Of a stretch of 64,000 bases of DNA, positions 45,423 through 59,100 are shown one piece after another. The first letter of the stretch is position 1, and each line of letters starts with the position of its first letter. Position numbers and translations under genes: made by a program. Under the pieces are notes generated by a model. The model was not told the DNA's origin. It made no database searches and was given only the letters and a program-made list of their open reading frames with translations. This stretch comes from Macrostomum hystrix. Lineage: Eukaryota > Platyhelminthes > Macrostomidae. The stretch lies in assembly GCA_950097015.1 (NCBI GenBank), contig CATNEN010000039.1, positions 12,068,001 through 12,132,000 on the forward strand, written 5' to 3'.

Positions 45423-46370
45423 TTTTGCTGATCAAATTAACTGAAGCAGATTTGAATGCAGTTAGATCTATGATCAGTTAAAATTTTACTTAACACAATT
45501 TATATTTTCTATCAATTTTTTAAATAAGCCACAGTACTTTAAAATTAGGCAAACAAAAAGCACACATTATAGGACTATTATAAGAAGAATTTTGTTATAA
45601 AATCTTAATACTTTGGTTAAATTTTTTGGTAATTTAGGCATAATATTAAAACCATTTTAAGACCTATACAAAAAAGTACTAAATTATTAAATTATAATTT
45701 TATATTTAACACTAGGGAGTAATGCACAGCTCATCCAGGAATAAGGAAAAACAGAAGCAGGACAGGATTTTATAATTTAATATTATAATTATAATACTCA
45801 ATAGCTAAAAGCAAATGCTGATTTCAGTGCATTTTTTGCTAATTATGTATGTACATTAAAAATTACATAAAGGTAAATTCAATAAGGGTCAATGAATGAC
45901 CATGTGAAGCAAAAAATATTACTTTTGGACACTTTACAAAGTGAATTATATATTTTTTATTATACAATTCTCTATAAACAAGTGTGCTTTACTATTAGCC
46001 TGATTCTATCACAAAACAACACAATCAAAGACACAATTTCACTAGATGAATTATGAAAAAAGTGAACATCAGTCTTATTTTATTTTTTTAATCATGCCTT
46101 TAGTACCAGCTTTTCAAAAAAGTATTGCTTATCAAAAAGTCTATATATATATTTTGGGATAATATTATATTCTAAGTTAACCCTGTTGCAAAGAACTAAC
46201 AATTTGTTATGATTATGTATTATAATCAGTATGAAGCATTTATTAAAGTAATAAAGTCTACTAGTGGTCTATGAGAATCCGGCTCAACATCAACGAAATC
46301 TAACACCTATGTTGCATCTTGTCACCCAATGCTGTTGCCAACTGGGGTAACTTCTGTTGAGAAATTTGTG
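45423..46370. other. AT-rich spacer, no gene seen
   Basis: Upstream region of ZDHHC17. Very AT-rich, no exons or arrays seen. The ZDHHC17 promoter is expected here but no clear element was recognised. Confidence 0.4.
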
Positions 46371-46384
46371 CCCAGTACCTGCTG

Positions 46385-46810
46385 GATCACCCTGTTGAGC
46401 TGGGTCACCCTGGCTGAGATGTCAAAGTAGACAAGTCCAAATTTTTTTCATTGCAAATATCATGATGAAGCCTACCGCGAGAGCCATTGTGTACTGGGAA
46501 TGGTTGAGCATGGCACTCAAAAGTGCATGATGGTGGTCATTGAAGATCAATGAGCTGTGACACTACTGCCTGTTATCCAACATTACATGCTTCCCAGAAC
46601 ACAAATAATGACAGATGGTTGGGCTGTGCTCAACGCACTGCCAAATCACACATCTGTAAACCACTGGCTCCATTTTGGGGACCCACAAGACCCAACGGTT
46701 TGTATGATTTTATGAACACTATTAAGGGAATGTGGGTAAATTGCAAGGCAAAGCTTTGCTACATGTGTGGGACAAGTAAGGTCTATTCAAAACTCATCTG
46801 CACGAATTTC
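46385..46810 (+). pseudogene. Merlin/ISXO2-like transposase relic
   Basis: Broken plus-strand frames give pieces typical of the IS1595/ISXO2-type DDE transposase used by Merlin elements. They are VDKSKF near 46425, VLGMVEHGTQKCMMVVIEDQ near 46490, TLLPVIQHY, MTDGWAVLNALPNHTSVNHW and FGDPQDPTV. Stops and at least one frameshift interrupt it. The first acidic catalytic position and the SDGW-like Asp region are recognisable; the downstream part decays. No terminal repeats were identified, so the outer limits of the element are unknown. It cannot be active. Confidence 0.7.
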
Positions 46811-46979
46811 TGTGGTGCTGTCTATATCCAAGGAATGTGTTCGGCAACTTTCTCTACTGGGTGTCACATTATTATCCCTTCTAATTATCTTTCTTGTGAC
46901 TTTGAACTCTAATTTGAACTTTTTTGGTGGTGGGTCATCTTTTCTGAACCTCTCCAACTACAGTTTGTTGTAATATTTA

Positions 46980-48908
46980 ATAACTTGTTGCTTTTTTAAA
47001 TAAAATAAATTAAATAACAAGCGAAACCATAGTTATTCCCACTAGGCCTACTACACAATCTGAGAACAGTACTATGACATATCAGTCTTTTTGGTTGTTA
47101 TTTTTTGGTTGTTATTCCTTTTTATCAACAAATAAGTCATAAAACTGTTGTTATAAAATCAAATAGAATTTAACGTGCAAAACAAGACGATTACGATTAC
47201 CGAGTTTTCTCTAGTGACTATACTTCCCGTGAAAAAATATTATGATAAACTTGACAAGTAACTTTCAAAGTAAACATGACATACTTGAATAATTACAGCA
47301 AAGTATTGTTACAAGCTTGGCAAGTTTGGGATATTGATTTTGAATTTAAAGTTTTTTTCAAGTTTCAACAGATACTAACCTATATGAGATAATAACTTCC
47401 ATGTACTTCCCATATTTGAACTACATGTCGACCGACCTACTTCTTGCCAAGTACTTGGATCTCCAGCATGACAAACTTTTTAAGTACAGTCAAGTACAAA
47501 GTCACTTGACTTGCTGTCTTGACAAGTTTACTATGTTTTTTTCACTATTATTTTAATTTCCTATTTCTATAGATAGATGATCATGACTACACGGGAAATT
47601 CAATTTTGTTGTAGCGGAAATCATGCAAAAAATTATACAGGATATAGGGGCCTATACAGGAGTCCATGACATTGAATGTCTGAGAAATGTAATCGTAGCT
47701 TTGTGATTTTTCGGACAACGCATCGAGTCGAGTGCTACAAATGTTTAGTGGTACTGGTTTTAGTAGTAGGCTAGCAAGGTAAAGTATCTGTTAAATCCAA
47801 TTTTTTTAAGTTACTATGAGATAAAACTGAAATTATTTTGTAATTAAGTCAGAAAAACGTAAACTTGCTTGTCAACACGCGAGAATGATTTTCTATGAAA
47901 TATTGTCTACTTTTAAAATATTTTACAACAACGATTAAAACAAATAATCACTTTAATATGACAGCAAATTCTACTACAGTCTTGCCAAAGTTTTGACTTA
48001 GTAAATAAAACGAGCTGTGCAAAAACTTTCTCAAAAAAACTTTTTCCAACAGTATCACACTTCCTCAGTAATTTTTTAAAAACTTTCATTGTTAGGGACG
48101 CTCAGCACGAGTTAAGGATTTGAATGCAATGCTTATTCCTCATTTTGTTGTTTCATTCTTTGTATTTAGTTTTCTATTAGCAATATAGAGCTCACAAATA
48201 TTTTTACATTCATAATTGTTACTTTCTTAAGGCGATCAAATTTTAAAAAGCTTCTAATTGAAAATAAATATATGCAAAAAATAAGTTTGACAAACTCACA
48301 CAACTTAGCAATAACATATAATCATATTCTAATATCAAGCTTGTACATCTAAAAGTTAGTATTATACTATTTGGTCAAGTGACTTAGTATAGTAAAAAAT
48401 CGGTGCACTAAAACTTTTCTTTAATTTTAATTGTTTGTTTAGCTTATATTCTCAGAAAAAAACAAGTTATAACATTGCATACTGATAAATAAATTGAAGA
48501 TTATAAATGTAAATCTAAAGTTAAAAAGTTTTTTATTTTTGCTGTTATAGTCTTATTAAAAATAAACTAGAATAATCTGTTTTACCCGCCAATACACAAA
48601 TATAGCTATAAATGAAATCAAATAATTGCATTGCATTTACAATGTAATTGCGATTTCGCAGTTATGTTGATTTATTTAACTAATTGAAGCTATATTTTAT
48701 CTTAACGCTTTTATATACTTACTAAAATGCTGTACACTTCAGCTAAGAAAAGTAACCGAATGGAGAATTCAAGAACATCTTCGAGGAGCTCTACTTTCAG
48801 CCCGAAAATGTATACATTCATGGCGTAAGTAATATATGAAATGAAAGACTCGGTTAAAAAAGGCAGAGCAATCATTTGAATCGAATTCTAAACACTTACC
48901 CTGATCAG
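46980..48908. other. AT-rich DNA, no gene seen
   Basis: Long AT-rich stretch without exons, minisatellites or recognisable transposon domains. It separates the minus-strand gene run from the plus-strand genes to the right. Confidence 0.45.
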
Positions 48909-50272
48909 CGAGTCGACTCCGCGGGACCACAGCGACATGGGCCAGCTAGGCAGGCAGGAGCCGTCGCTGTTCTCCGGGCGCGCTGGTCGACACCGTCAGC
49001 AGCTGGCGCCAGACTCATCAGTCTTTCAGATGCAGCGCGCCTCACCGTTCAAGCAGGCGGTTCAGGGCTCCCGGCTGCAGGTTAAAAAGCTGGATCGCGA
49101 ACAGGTCAGTAATTATCATTACCTTCACGATTCCTTCTGAATTTTATGTAAGGGTTGCCGTCACAACAAAGTTAAAGGCGGCTTTGCTTCTCGGCTAAAA
49201 GGGGAGCATTAGTTCTTAGCCAAGGGCGGCTGTTGACTGTAAAATGGGGCAAACTTTTCAAAATGGGGGTAATTACATCTCTATTCAATAGGCTAGTAAG
49301 TTCACTAAAAATCAAAGCTTTCCAGCGGCAAGAAATCATCTAGACCATAAATTTCGCTCACCCAGACAGCAAGGCGTCAGACACATCCAGGCGAGAGTCT
49401 GATGGCCAGGACAGAGCAGTCTGTAGAACTGGTCCGTCAGCAGATCCTGGTCGATGAAGCAACGCCAAGCGCCGGGAGGAAGTCTGGCAGGCTTCAAAAG
49501 GGACAGTGAGTGCTTGTGCTGACTAGCTAGTTTGTTGGCAATCTGTTGTTCTCGAACACACGCGGATACAGCTGTGTATATGCTCGGATTCCTCTACTCA
49601 TGGAGCGTCTCGGAGGTTGGACCTTGTTGGCGCTATTTCCGATACCAAACCCTAAGCCTTTTCTCCCCATTCACGCCTTGCTACAAAATACTCGTATAAA
49701 TGCTATAAACTCAAAAGTTGATGCGTCTTCTAATCAGTTTAAACCTGATTAGGACGTCAATAAATAAAATATCGATTGAATTGCAGCCTTCAGCCAATGC
49801 GGCTCGCGCGGGTGCATGGACCGCCGATTCAGCAGTGCTGTGGAATTATGCCGCGTGAGTTCCAATGGTTCAAGCATGCATTTTTGCGCATTGTGTGTGA
49901 GTAGAAAGCACAAGTTTTTTTATCGAATATAACTCGACTTGCTGTCCACACTCATTTGAACTTTAATGAGCAGAGAAAGCAATCAGCACTTTCGGTGTCA
50001 CGGCCACCATACAAAGACACGGCCAGATCATAGCTAACCTGGACACCACTCGCGAGATGTACCAGAGCCTTGCCAACCAGTACGCAGCTGCGGCTGCCTC
50101 CTCCGCTGTCATCGGAGCTGGAGTCAAATCAGGCAGCAATCCTGTCGGCAGATACCGGCCGGACACGTCGGAGTCAGTGCACCGAACCTCCGTCGCCTCC
50201 GAGGAGGAGCTCGGTGATGACATTGACGATGAACTCGATGAGCTGCGAGGCCCCAGCGATGGCGCTGTTTGA
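48909..50272 (+). CDS. unrecognised multi-exon protein (3' part)
   Basis: Four plus-strand exons fit by splice sites and phase: about 48909-49104, 49366-49505, 49787-49854 and 49974-50272 (TGA). The first contains MGQLGRQEPSLFSGRAG and ends KKLDREQ before gtcagt. The second reads LMARTEQSVELVRQQILVDE, which looks coiled-coil. The last is the best supported: GVTATIQRHGQIIANLDTTR, EMYQSLANQY, an Ala run and a strongly acidic tail (EEELGDDIDDELDELRG). The helix-rich, acidic-tailed layout might suggest a small adaptor or tethering subunit, but I do not recognise the family. The third exon is weak and its frame is uncertain. The true 5' end was not found. Confidence 0.42.
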
Positions 50273-50439
50273 AATACCGTGAAACTGGACTGTACCCATG
50301 ATTTTTTTATGTTTTATTATGACTCTTTCTTAGTTAACTAAAAGTTAGTTTTTTAGTTAGCAAATCAGTTCGTCAGCAAATTTGGAGCAATGGCGCATCA
50401 CCTGGGCGACAGACCACCGGTTACCAACTTGAATAGCTC

Positions 50440-50670
50440 GTACAATTATATTTTTCATACCAATTCCCCTGGTCCCTGAGCAGGGGCAGACACACACACA
50501 TACAAGCTCTCACACGGGTGTGTACATCTACCCTGACTTTCTCATCTTCAGGCAGTGTACACTCTCGCGAGTGCAACTCATGGACGAAAACGGCGCTGGC
50601 CTCACCACGGATTCGAGTTTTGTAACCTTGGTGCGATGGTCAGGCGTGGTCACCGCTCAGCCACTCACCC
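50440..50670 (-). mobile_element. SINE family A copy (minus)
   Basis: The minus strand shows ggctgagcggtgaccacgcc as the tRNA-like head, an aactcgaatccgtgg B box, then gagagtgtacactgcctgaa and agggtagatgtacacaccc, the body of family A. The middle ggggcgcagccgcgg block is missing. Confidence 0.7.
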
Positions 50671-50689
50671 CGTCAAGTATTTCGAGAGC

Positions 50690-53188
50690 TTGTTTTGTTT
50701 TGTTAACAGATAATTCTGTGATTTAACAAGCTGCTTCCTTTCTCACTAGCAGTATGTGCTGGTCCTATTTTTAACTTTTAGCTTATCAACGAACGATTAA
50801 GTTTATTTGATATAACCATTTTTTTCGTTAATGCTCTGTTCTATACTGCTTAGAACTTCTGCTGATTGATAGTGATTTTGTAAATTAATTGCCTCTAATT
50901 TACGATAACTGTTGGCTTAATGTACGTCTATGCTTTAGCAGACAGTAACATTTAGATAAATTTTGTGATTATTTCTACTACATAGTTTGTTATTTTGCGT
51001 GTCGTGCACCGAATCGACTTTCGGTGTTTGTGGATACGTTATGTCTTCATTTCAGTGGATGAATTTGAGCATGCGCTAAAGAGATTACTTATTTTGTGCA
51101 TTGTGTGACAATAGAATAAGATAATAAATCGACTGCTTGCCTTGTACCGTGACACGAATTCGTAATGATAAATAACAGTAGCTCGACAAAATATTTTCAG
51201 ACCGGTCTGTGGTCTAGTTATATTTTCTCTACGCTGTTATTCACTGATCAATCATTATTTCCGAACTGATTTAACAAGTCAGGGTCGGGTTCAACAAGTC
51301 TGATCTGATTATCAATCTCTAATCAAAAGCTTTGCAACTCAAAGCGCATAGAATTTGACTTGTACTGGCGGTCTACTCCAGCACACCGTCCACTACGCAG
51401 ATCTTCATGCTCGGACTGAGCACAATTGTCATGTCCTTGAGCTCGTCCTGACAGCATCCTGGCTTGTGCCGAAATTCGATTCTCCTTATATTAGTGGGCC
51501 TCGGAAAGCTGTATTGAAAAAAAAGATGAGAAAAATCTGATCCTGTTGTCCCTCATGGCGTGTTCTCGTTGTTGTCTATGGTCTCTCTGCACTCGTCATT
51601 ACGCAAGGCAGCAAAGCTAGCTAGCAAAGTCTTGCTATTGTAGGCGACACCATCGGGGCAGATGACGCATTGGCCAAGGCAAAGTTCAAATCGCACTGCT
51701 CACATTTCAGCATGTCCCGGCGGGACATTCAGCGCAGTCGGAATCGCAGCACGACACTTTGTACACGCAGAGGTACCCTCGATAGACGAGAGTAAGTGCT
51801 AGCTGGACGCTTCGTACAGGCGGTGGCACCTGACGAGATATACTCACCCGGTATTCATGCCGCGCGACTGTTGTCGGAGATGAGGACGTCAGTCAGCGAC
51901 ATAGACTTGAGATTCTTGACATGGTCGATTACCAAGTAGGACATGCGAGTGTGATCATCTGTCTTATTGATCCTGTGTGAGATTTCATTAGAGCCTGCGT
52001 GATGACGTGCAAAACCGAGGCTCCGAGTAATTTTTTAACTGATTCGATCGATAAATACGAGCATCAGGCCAGTCTTCTTTGAAAACTTTCCGATGATTCT
52101 ACTTTCCGTTTAAAAAAAGAGAACGGAAATTTTCCGTTAGGTTGAAGCAAAGCTAAGCGACATGCGCCAATTTTTTTAATTCTTTGTCTGTAGCATATTT
52201 TAATGTAAATTTTAGTTTTTAACAAATCAAAAATGAGAAACACGCTTTTACCCATAAATCACGACGGTTACCTGTAGCTCAATATAAAGTTCCAACGCCA
52301 TATTTTACACGTGGTCTTTATTTAATGTAAACTGTTTGCTTAAATGTTCTTGACATATTGGGTCTGGAATGGGTGTTTTCTGTTTAAAAATGATTATGAC
52401 TGTGAAGCTCTAAGCGCCGACTTGTGTGATTAAACACGGATAAAACTTGATAGAACTTTGAAGTATATCCCGTTTAGTTTGCCTGTAACGTAACTACGAC
52501 CAAAATCTAACCCCGAGACTTTCAAAGGTGAGAGAGTGATTAGCTTGGTCATTGAAGTCGTCCATCACGAAGTGAAAGTCAAGGAACATTACCGCCGCCT
52601 GCACTCAACCAACACGCCCGTCAACACAAGGACAGAAAATTTGAACGGGGACATTGTTTGCACACCCTAGCAGCTACGCACACCTACTAGTTGCTATGGA
52701 GACTTTCCAAATTGGCTATTATGATGATTCTACCTGAGATTCATCTGAGATACACGAGCGATATTGAATTATTGTTCTGATCTTCAATACTGATTAATGA
52801 CAAATTCAAATAAGTCCGTCTACTAGCTTCGTGGGAGTTTGTGCACAATTTTGAGTATAGTAGAGCATGCAGCGATAAGCAAGACGCAGTACTAGCTCTG
52901 CCTGCTTCCCAAAAGCAAAGGCCAGTCACAGCCTGAACGGAACATTGTTTGCACACAAGATCCCTCAGACTGCAAACTGCGAGTCTCAGATGGTCCAAGT
53001 CCTTCGCTCAGTATCCGCACCGGGGCGGACCGCCTGTTGACTCTGGCCGTTTTTCTTCCCTCAGCTTCTACTCTTCTTCATCTCCCCCACTGGCTCACAG
53101 AGTCTCTCGTATCTCTACAGGCTTTAAATTTTTGTGAAATCCTCACGGCTTTGAAGTAAATCAAAAACTGTTTTTTGCACCAAGCACA
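50690..53188. other. no confident gene
   Basis: Mostly AT-rich. Short open stretches near 51360-51500, 51700-51830 and 52500-52620 have coding-like composition (for example a Cys-rich peptide on the minus strand near 51740), but none has matching splice sites or a recognisable domain. These may be decayed mobile elements. Confidence 0.35.
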
Positions 53189-56100
53189 ATGTACCAAGAG
53201 TTTCTGCTAGCCAGTCATCCGCAGTCTGAGCAGCGGGTTGGCCATGGCAGCGGCTTCTTGGCCGGTACTGACGACCAGACAAAAGCGATGTCATCCGACG
53301 TTTCCGATGATGAGGAGGAGGCTGCAACTGAGGCCGAAGAAGATGCTGGGGTGAGTTTAGTCTAGCAGCGGTCCGACACTTCCAAGCTATGGGACTTTCT
53401 TATCATCCTCATGCAGTATTGCTGTTTCTTGTACTATAACAACTATTTGAAACCATAAAGCCTATTTAAGAAATAGGGCATATTGTTTCAATTAAAAAAT
53501 CTATTTTAACAGACTAAAATGCTTACAGACCAATATTTCCAAATGCCATTGTCTCAAATGGCTTAAAATTATTATGGAACGAAATTCATCTTAATGTGAG
53601 GAGGCAGTTCTGCTGATCCCTCAATTACCTGAAAGACTATATGCACACGGATTTGAACTGCAGGCAACCACTTACATATTATTTGTTGTCTAGTGTTTAT
53701 AACCAATCTACCTTAACTTTCTCGCCTCTCAATGGGCGTCTATAGCTCGACAAGCAGTTCTTAGGTATTCTCTCCGCGGCTGCGCCCCAAATGATTTTGG
53801 CGTGGTCGCGGATTCGAACTCAGAGCGCCTAGTGGGAGAAGCACCTCAGAGCACCTTTGATCTCTAAACAAACCTCGATAGACGAATGTTATAATGTTCG
53901 TCTAACATTCTAGAATATGCAGATATAAACTTTGATGTTTAGGAACCACCGCCTCCGTTGGGAGTTCGCGACATTGACCCCAACGACATCCACGACGAGG
54001 ACTGGGATCTGCGGCCACCTGTTATCCTCCTGCCAGCCGGAGGCTCGAAGGCGACTGGCTACAGACGAAGCCATCTAGCCGCATCTGATGATGAGAACGA
54101 CTTCTCAACTTATCTTGACGAGAATGACAAGGTGAGTTGGCAAAAATAGCATTACATGGACCCGATATTAACACTGATCCAAAGAAGCATCTGGTTAGTA
54201 AAGGAGGAATAACGGATCTTACGTCTAACCTCCTCTCGCAAATAGCAGATTGAAGTAAAAAAGTAGCACAGCGTTGACTATGCACTGTCTGTGAAATGTT
54301 GGTTATTCTAGTAGAGCACGGGTCGGCAAACTCCGGCCCGCGGGCCAGATGCGGCCCTCGGAGGTTGGAGGTTGGCCCTCCCGAATCCTTTCCTTCACCT
54401 ATGGTATCCTGCCTCAAATTTTACCTGTCTCATCAACTCCCTTATCTGGAGATGGAGTCTTATCTCTCCTGTCTCATCTCTCCCCTTTCTCATATTCCTA
54501 CAGTTAATGCGGACCGCTGTCGTCTTTTAGGTTGTCTCCATGACCCGCAAGCAAAGCCGTTTGCCAAACTCTGCGGTAGAGTGATCAAGCTAAGACACAT
54601 TGCACTCGTATTTTTAGGGTATGGGTATTTTTGTATTAACCAAAAAAGTCGGGGCGTTGTGTGAATGTCCATGGCTACGGCTTGCTATATCTGTCTTGCT
54701 AAACAGCCTTCGACTTTGGCCATAGAAATTTTGAACGTGCAACAATGATGTATTGTTATATGCGTCTATGGGTGTTAGTTTCACTATAATACAACGCCCT
54801 AGAGAGTGGCACCAAATGTTCAAGCAGGCAGCGAAATATATCAATATTTCAAATTTCAAATTTGATTTGATTTATATTTCAAATCAATATATCAAATTTG
54901 ATAGGCTGCAGAGGGCTGAAACGATGTAAAACGTTGAGTCACGTAGCGCCGAGGTGTTTCACCTTTCAGCCCGAGCAGCCTATCCATATTAGTGTTGTAG
55001 TTAGCCTACGCGTGTTGAAACGAGGTTGAAATTAACGGCAGCCCGCCCTCTGCTGTTGTCTATGGCCGAATTCCTATGTCTATGATTTAAATGCGTTTCA
55101 CGGCCCGCCCGCTGTGCATATCGATGGAATTCGGCATATATATAGAAAAGTATTATATATATATATATACTACTCTAAGTAGGATCTCTCCTTTCTCAGT
55201 AAAAATACTCAAACAGACCGTTTTAAATTTATTGAATATTGAGATAGGGTTTCAGCAATCATACATTTCAATTTACATTTCAAACGATTGTACAACGATT
55301 GATTGAAGGCGCTAGAAAACTACGTTGCTAATGAAAACTAAACCTAACATGCGCAATGATTAGGCTGTGGGTCACAGGTTATGCCGAGCGGGCAAGAAAC
55401 TACAATAACTCATTGCTATTTTAAGCCAAGTCATTCATTAGCATTAAATACAGAGACTTTGCTGCATTCAATGTTTCCAGACTATCAATTATTCAGAAAA
55501 ATTCTTGCAGGCTGTAGCAGACCAACAATGCAATGTCATATGCTATTCTATCAGCGAAGCTGTACTCGCGAAGCCCTATTGAAGCTGCCCTACAGTTTGT
55601 CCTTGGCATTCCCCAAGGCAGAAACAATGCTGCAGATTTGAGGCAGCAGCAATGTCATGCCGGAATGACAAAACATGTACAGCGGCTCTTCCTCTGCCCC
55701 AATGAGCAGCAACAATAAAAAAACTGCTGCTAGGGGGCTGGGGTTGGAGGCTGAGCATAAAGCAAGACCAGCCTAAGCCGGGATGGGGAAGAGAAAGAGA
55801 GTGCGAGAGGGGGTGGAGCAGGGGGACAGGAATGACTCGAACTGGCTTATATAGCAGTCTTGCCGGTTGTTCGAATTGGCCCTAACATATCTTTATGTAT
55901 TCTGCCGTTCGGCTGCAGTTAGCAAGTTCATTACCAGCTGTTACCCGAAACAACGCGAAGGTGAGTTAATTAGCGGATGAGATTATTACTGGCAGACTAT
56001 CAAGCCGTTTTGCAGATTTCATCATTTTCTTCTCAAAGTCGATCCTGCATCCCACACCTACTTTTTCCTGAATTTCAATAAAGCCTGATAAACTGTGATG

Positions 56101-59100
56101 ATTTCCTAGAATACTGCCCCGCCTCATTCGCTGAATACATTCTACAGCCGGCAGCCTCAGCCGCCGCAGTTGCAGCAGACGCCGCTTCAACAGTCGCCGA
56201 CTTTGAAGCGGCCGCAATGAGGGCTGCCGAACGAGTGGCAGCTGCCGATGCCGTCGCCGACGAGAAGCGCTACGTGTTCGTCGCGCAGACATCGGCAACT
56301 TCACGGACTGAGCCAGTCCAGCAGAATGAGCAGCACCTCAACCATCATCAGCATCGGCACGATTTATCTGACTCCGAGATGGACGACTTCACAGCGCCGT
56401 CGGCTCACTTTAACGGTAGGCCGAGTGGAAAAATCTACTAAATTAATACATATTTATCGAAATAATGTTTTCCGGATAAGTACGTGGTCATCCATAGCTA
56501 ATCTGGGACTCATTATCGACTCAAAAGCTAGCAACCTTTTAGCTCAACCTGTTGATTGGAGAAGAGAATGCTGACTGCTGAAATGCATCGCGCGTGTGTG
56601 GGGGGGCAATTCTGACAGGCGGGCACGTTGCCATGGCAACACAGATAAGGACTAATGGAGAGAGAATGGAGCCGATGGAGGAGGGCAGGTGAAGAACGTG
56701 GATGCTGCATGAGCATCGGCTGGAGAGGCCGTTATGCAGATGGAAAAAGCGCAGACAATTTTCTGAGTGCTCAGTTCAACGTCTCTACCCCCCCCCTAAA
56801 AAGCAAAGAAGCCGAGAATAATGAAAAAACTGGGATTTATTCCTGCTGCATCTCCCTACAATTGCTTCGCCAGAGACAATTAGAAGGCTCGAAAAGCAGT
56901 AGCAGAGGCAATTTTATCACAAAGCGAAGCCCATTTTTTTCTTTGCCTGTTGCTCATTCTTCGTTTATTGGCCCGACATTCGGCTTTGCTATTATTGTTT
57001 TCCTTTTGCCAGCTTCCGATGTCCGGTGTAAAAAAATTGCAAAAGGGGAGAAAATTACGGAAAAAGATTCACACTGATGATAAGTTTCGTTCTTTAGGTT
57101 TCCTTTTTCTCTGGCTCTCTTTAGAGCCGACGCAAGTTTCACAAGTCAACCTTCAGGGACTTGAGGTTGATGGCACGATAAACCAAAACTAAGAGTGTGT
57201 AGAGAGGTTCAGCGGTGGATTCGAACTACTGACCTTTAATATGAAATACGGACGCTCTGGATTGCTAAGCGACGGCACTAAAAATTATTTCTTAAACTAA
57301 GTTAATCTTTTGTTGGTATATTAGTTTATGATGTACTCGTACTGAAGCCTGGTCTTTCCATTTGTCTAGCTATTTGGGAAATCATTTTGAGATGCGGGGA
57401 AAACAGAAAAGACAGGCTATTTCAGATTTTTTCTTGTCGATTTTTACCTGATGGACGTTCAGGGGGGTAGAAAAACTCCCCCCCCTGAAAGTTTTTTGAA
57501 AGCGCCCGAATGCGTTGGGTGGTGACGTTGGGTGGTGACTGATTGGTTGACAGCCTAGGCGATGGTGTCCTTTGGTTGAGCTGCGCCTAATATTTAGGCT
57601 TGATCAGTAAAATTTGAGAAATTCGCGTCAGGGTGTCCATAGTGGCCTAGTTCCACCTGTTGTAGCCCTTGAAGGTCCAGTAGTCCGACTAGATAAAGGT
57701 AGGTGACCACCGAAGACGGAGATAAAGTAGGCACATTCGGGTGACATGCTAATAAATTTTGAAGGCCTGGCAAGGCCGCACTGAAGCGCAATGCAAATTT
57801 CTGTATAGGGGTTGTATGAAATACACTATCGCTTATGGGAAAAATCCAACCTTCGGCCAGAACCATTGAATATATCGACGGCCTGAAGAGCTGGCGACTT
57901 GATTCTTGTTTCAGACGATGCGCGCAACAAAAAGTTGGCCCGTGTTCTTGAGTTTCTTGTGCTTCGTTGCTCCGTTCGGGTGCAGCAAAAAAATGGTCAG
58001 GGGTGATTCACCCCTTGATAGTTCTTAACAGGTTCTTAACTCTTAGTTCTTAACTCTTAGTTCTTAACTCTTAGTTCTTAACTCTTAGTTCTTAACTCTT
58101 AGTTCTTAACTCTTAACAGGCTTTTTTATTAATGCGACAACAGAAATGAATGCAGCGTCAATGAATCCTAACCAGAAATAAAACCTGTACGAGTTGAGTT
58201 ACAAGTGTAAAAATGTATGCTTAAATCAATAACTTTTGAAACTAACCCTCAAAATTCAGAACCCTAGCTTCATATTCGCATCAGAAGCAGTTCTTACAGT
58301 TCTTACAATAACATGAATGACAAGGGTTCATTCTGGTTGAAAACATGCAGAAACGTCTGAAAAGTTTCGTCCAGAATTAGACTAAACAGCTGAGTTGTTG
58401 AGTACCTTTCATAACGATTTTCTTTAAGAGTCACAGAGCCAAGGACTGACAACAGATAAAGGGAGAGATTAGAGTCAACCCGGCCCCAGCAATCCAATGC
58501 ATTCTCTTTAGCAGAAGCCACTCACAAACTCTGTCAACAATGAGATTACTCAGTGATGCAGCGTGAGCTTGTGGTCTAGAGGGAAAGTCAGCATGAAGCC
58601 ACTGTTGGCAATATTTGCTTTTAAACAAAAATGTTCGTTTGAAAAACTCTGCTTAATAAATGACTATTCTATTAGCAAGCGGGTTCGGTGAGCTTGTGGA
58701 CAGAGGGAAAAGAGAGGCCAAGTGAGTCCAGTAGGACTTAGAGACAGCTTTGTTTTAAAAATTCTCAGCAGCTAGGCTTCTTTGAAAGACCAACTTTCAA
58801 TGGGTAAGTCATCGATTAGAAGTCGAATCCGTTTATTTAACTATTTTGCCCGGGGAGCTGCCACACCTGCCAAAGTCTCTACCTCAGCTGATGTGTAGTA
58901 CCTATTTAACAGCTAGGTAATTTAAGAGTCTTAATCCAGGACACAAACAACTTTTCTCTAGGTTTGAATTCCAGATTCGAACTCCGGCCCCCTCGGTCAG
59001 AAGTCGGAAAATCTAATATAAGAAGCTCTGATAAACGAGCTTCTTATATCTTTAAAAGAAAGTATTGCCATAAGAGATTACAGCATAGCAACAGCTTAGC

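Noticed and set aside
49175-49235. gcttctcggc followed by ttagcca, reminiscent of the 5' end of U2 snRNA
   Set aside because: Only the first ten bases match; the ttttggctaagatcaagtg part and the branch-site pairing region are absent or scrambled.
55576-55758. Possible exon in the second doublecortin-gene intron
   Set aside because: No donor or acceptor consistent with neighbouring phases, and no recognisable protein.
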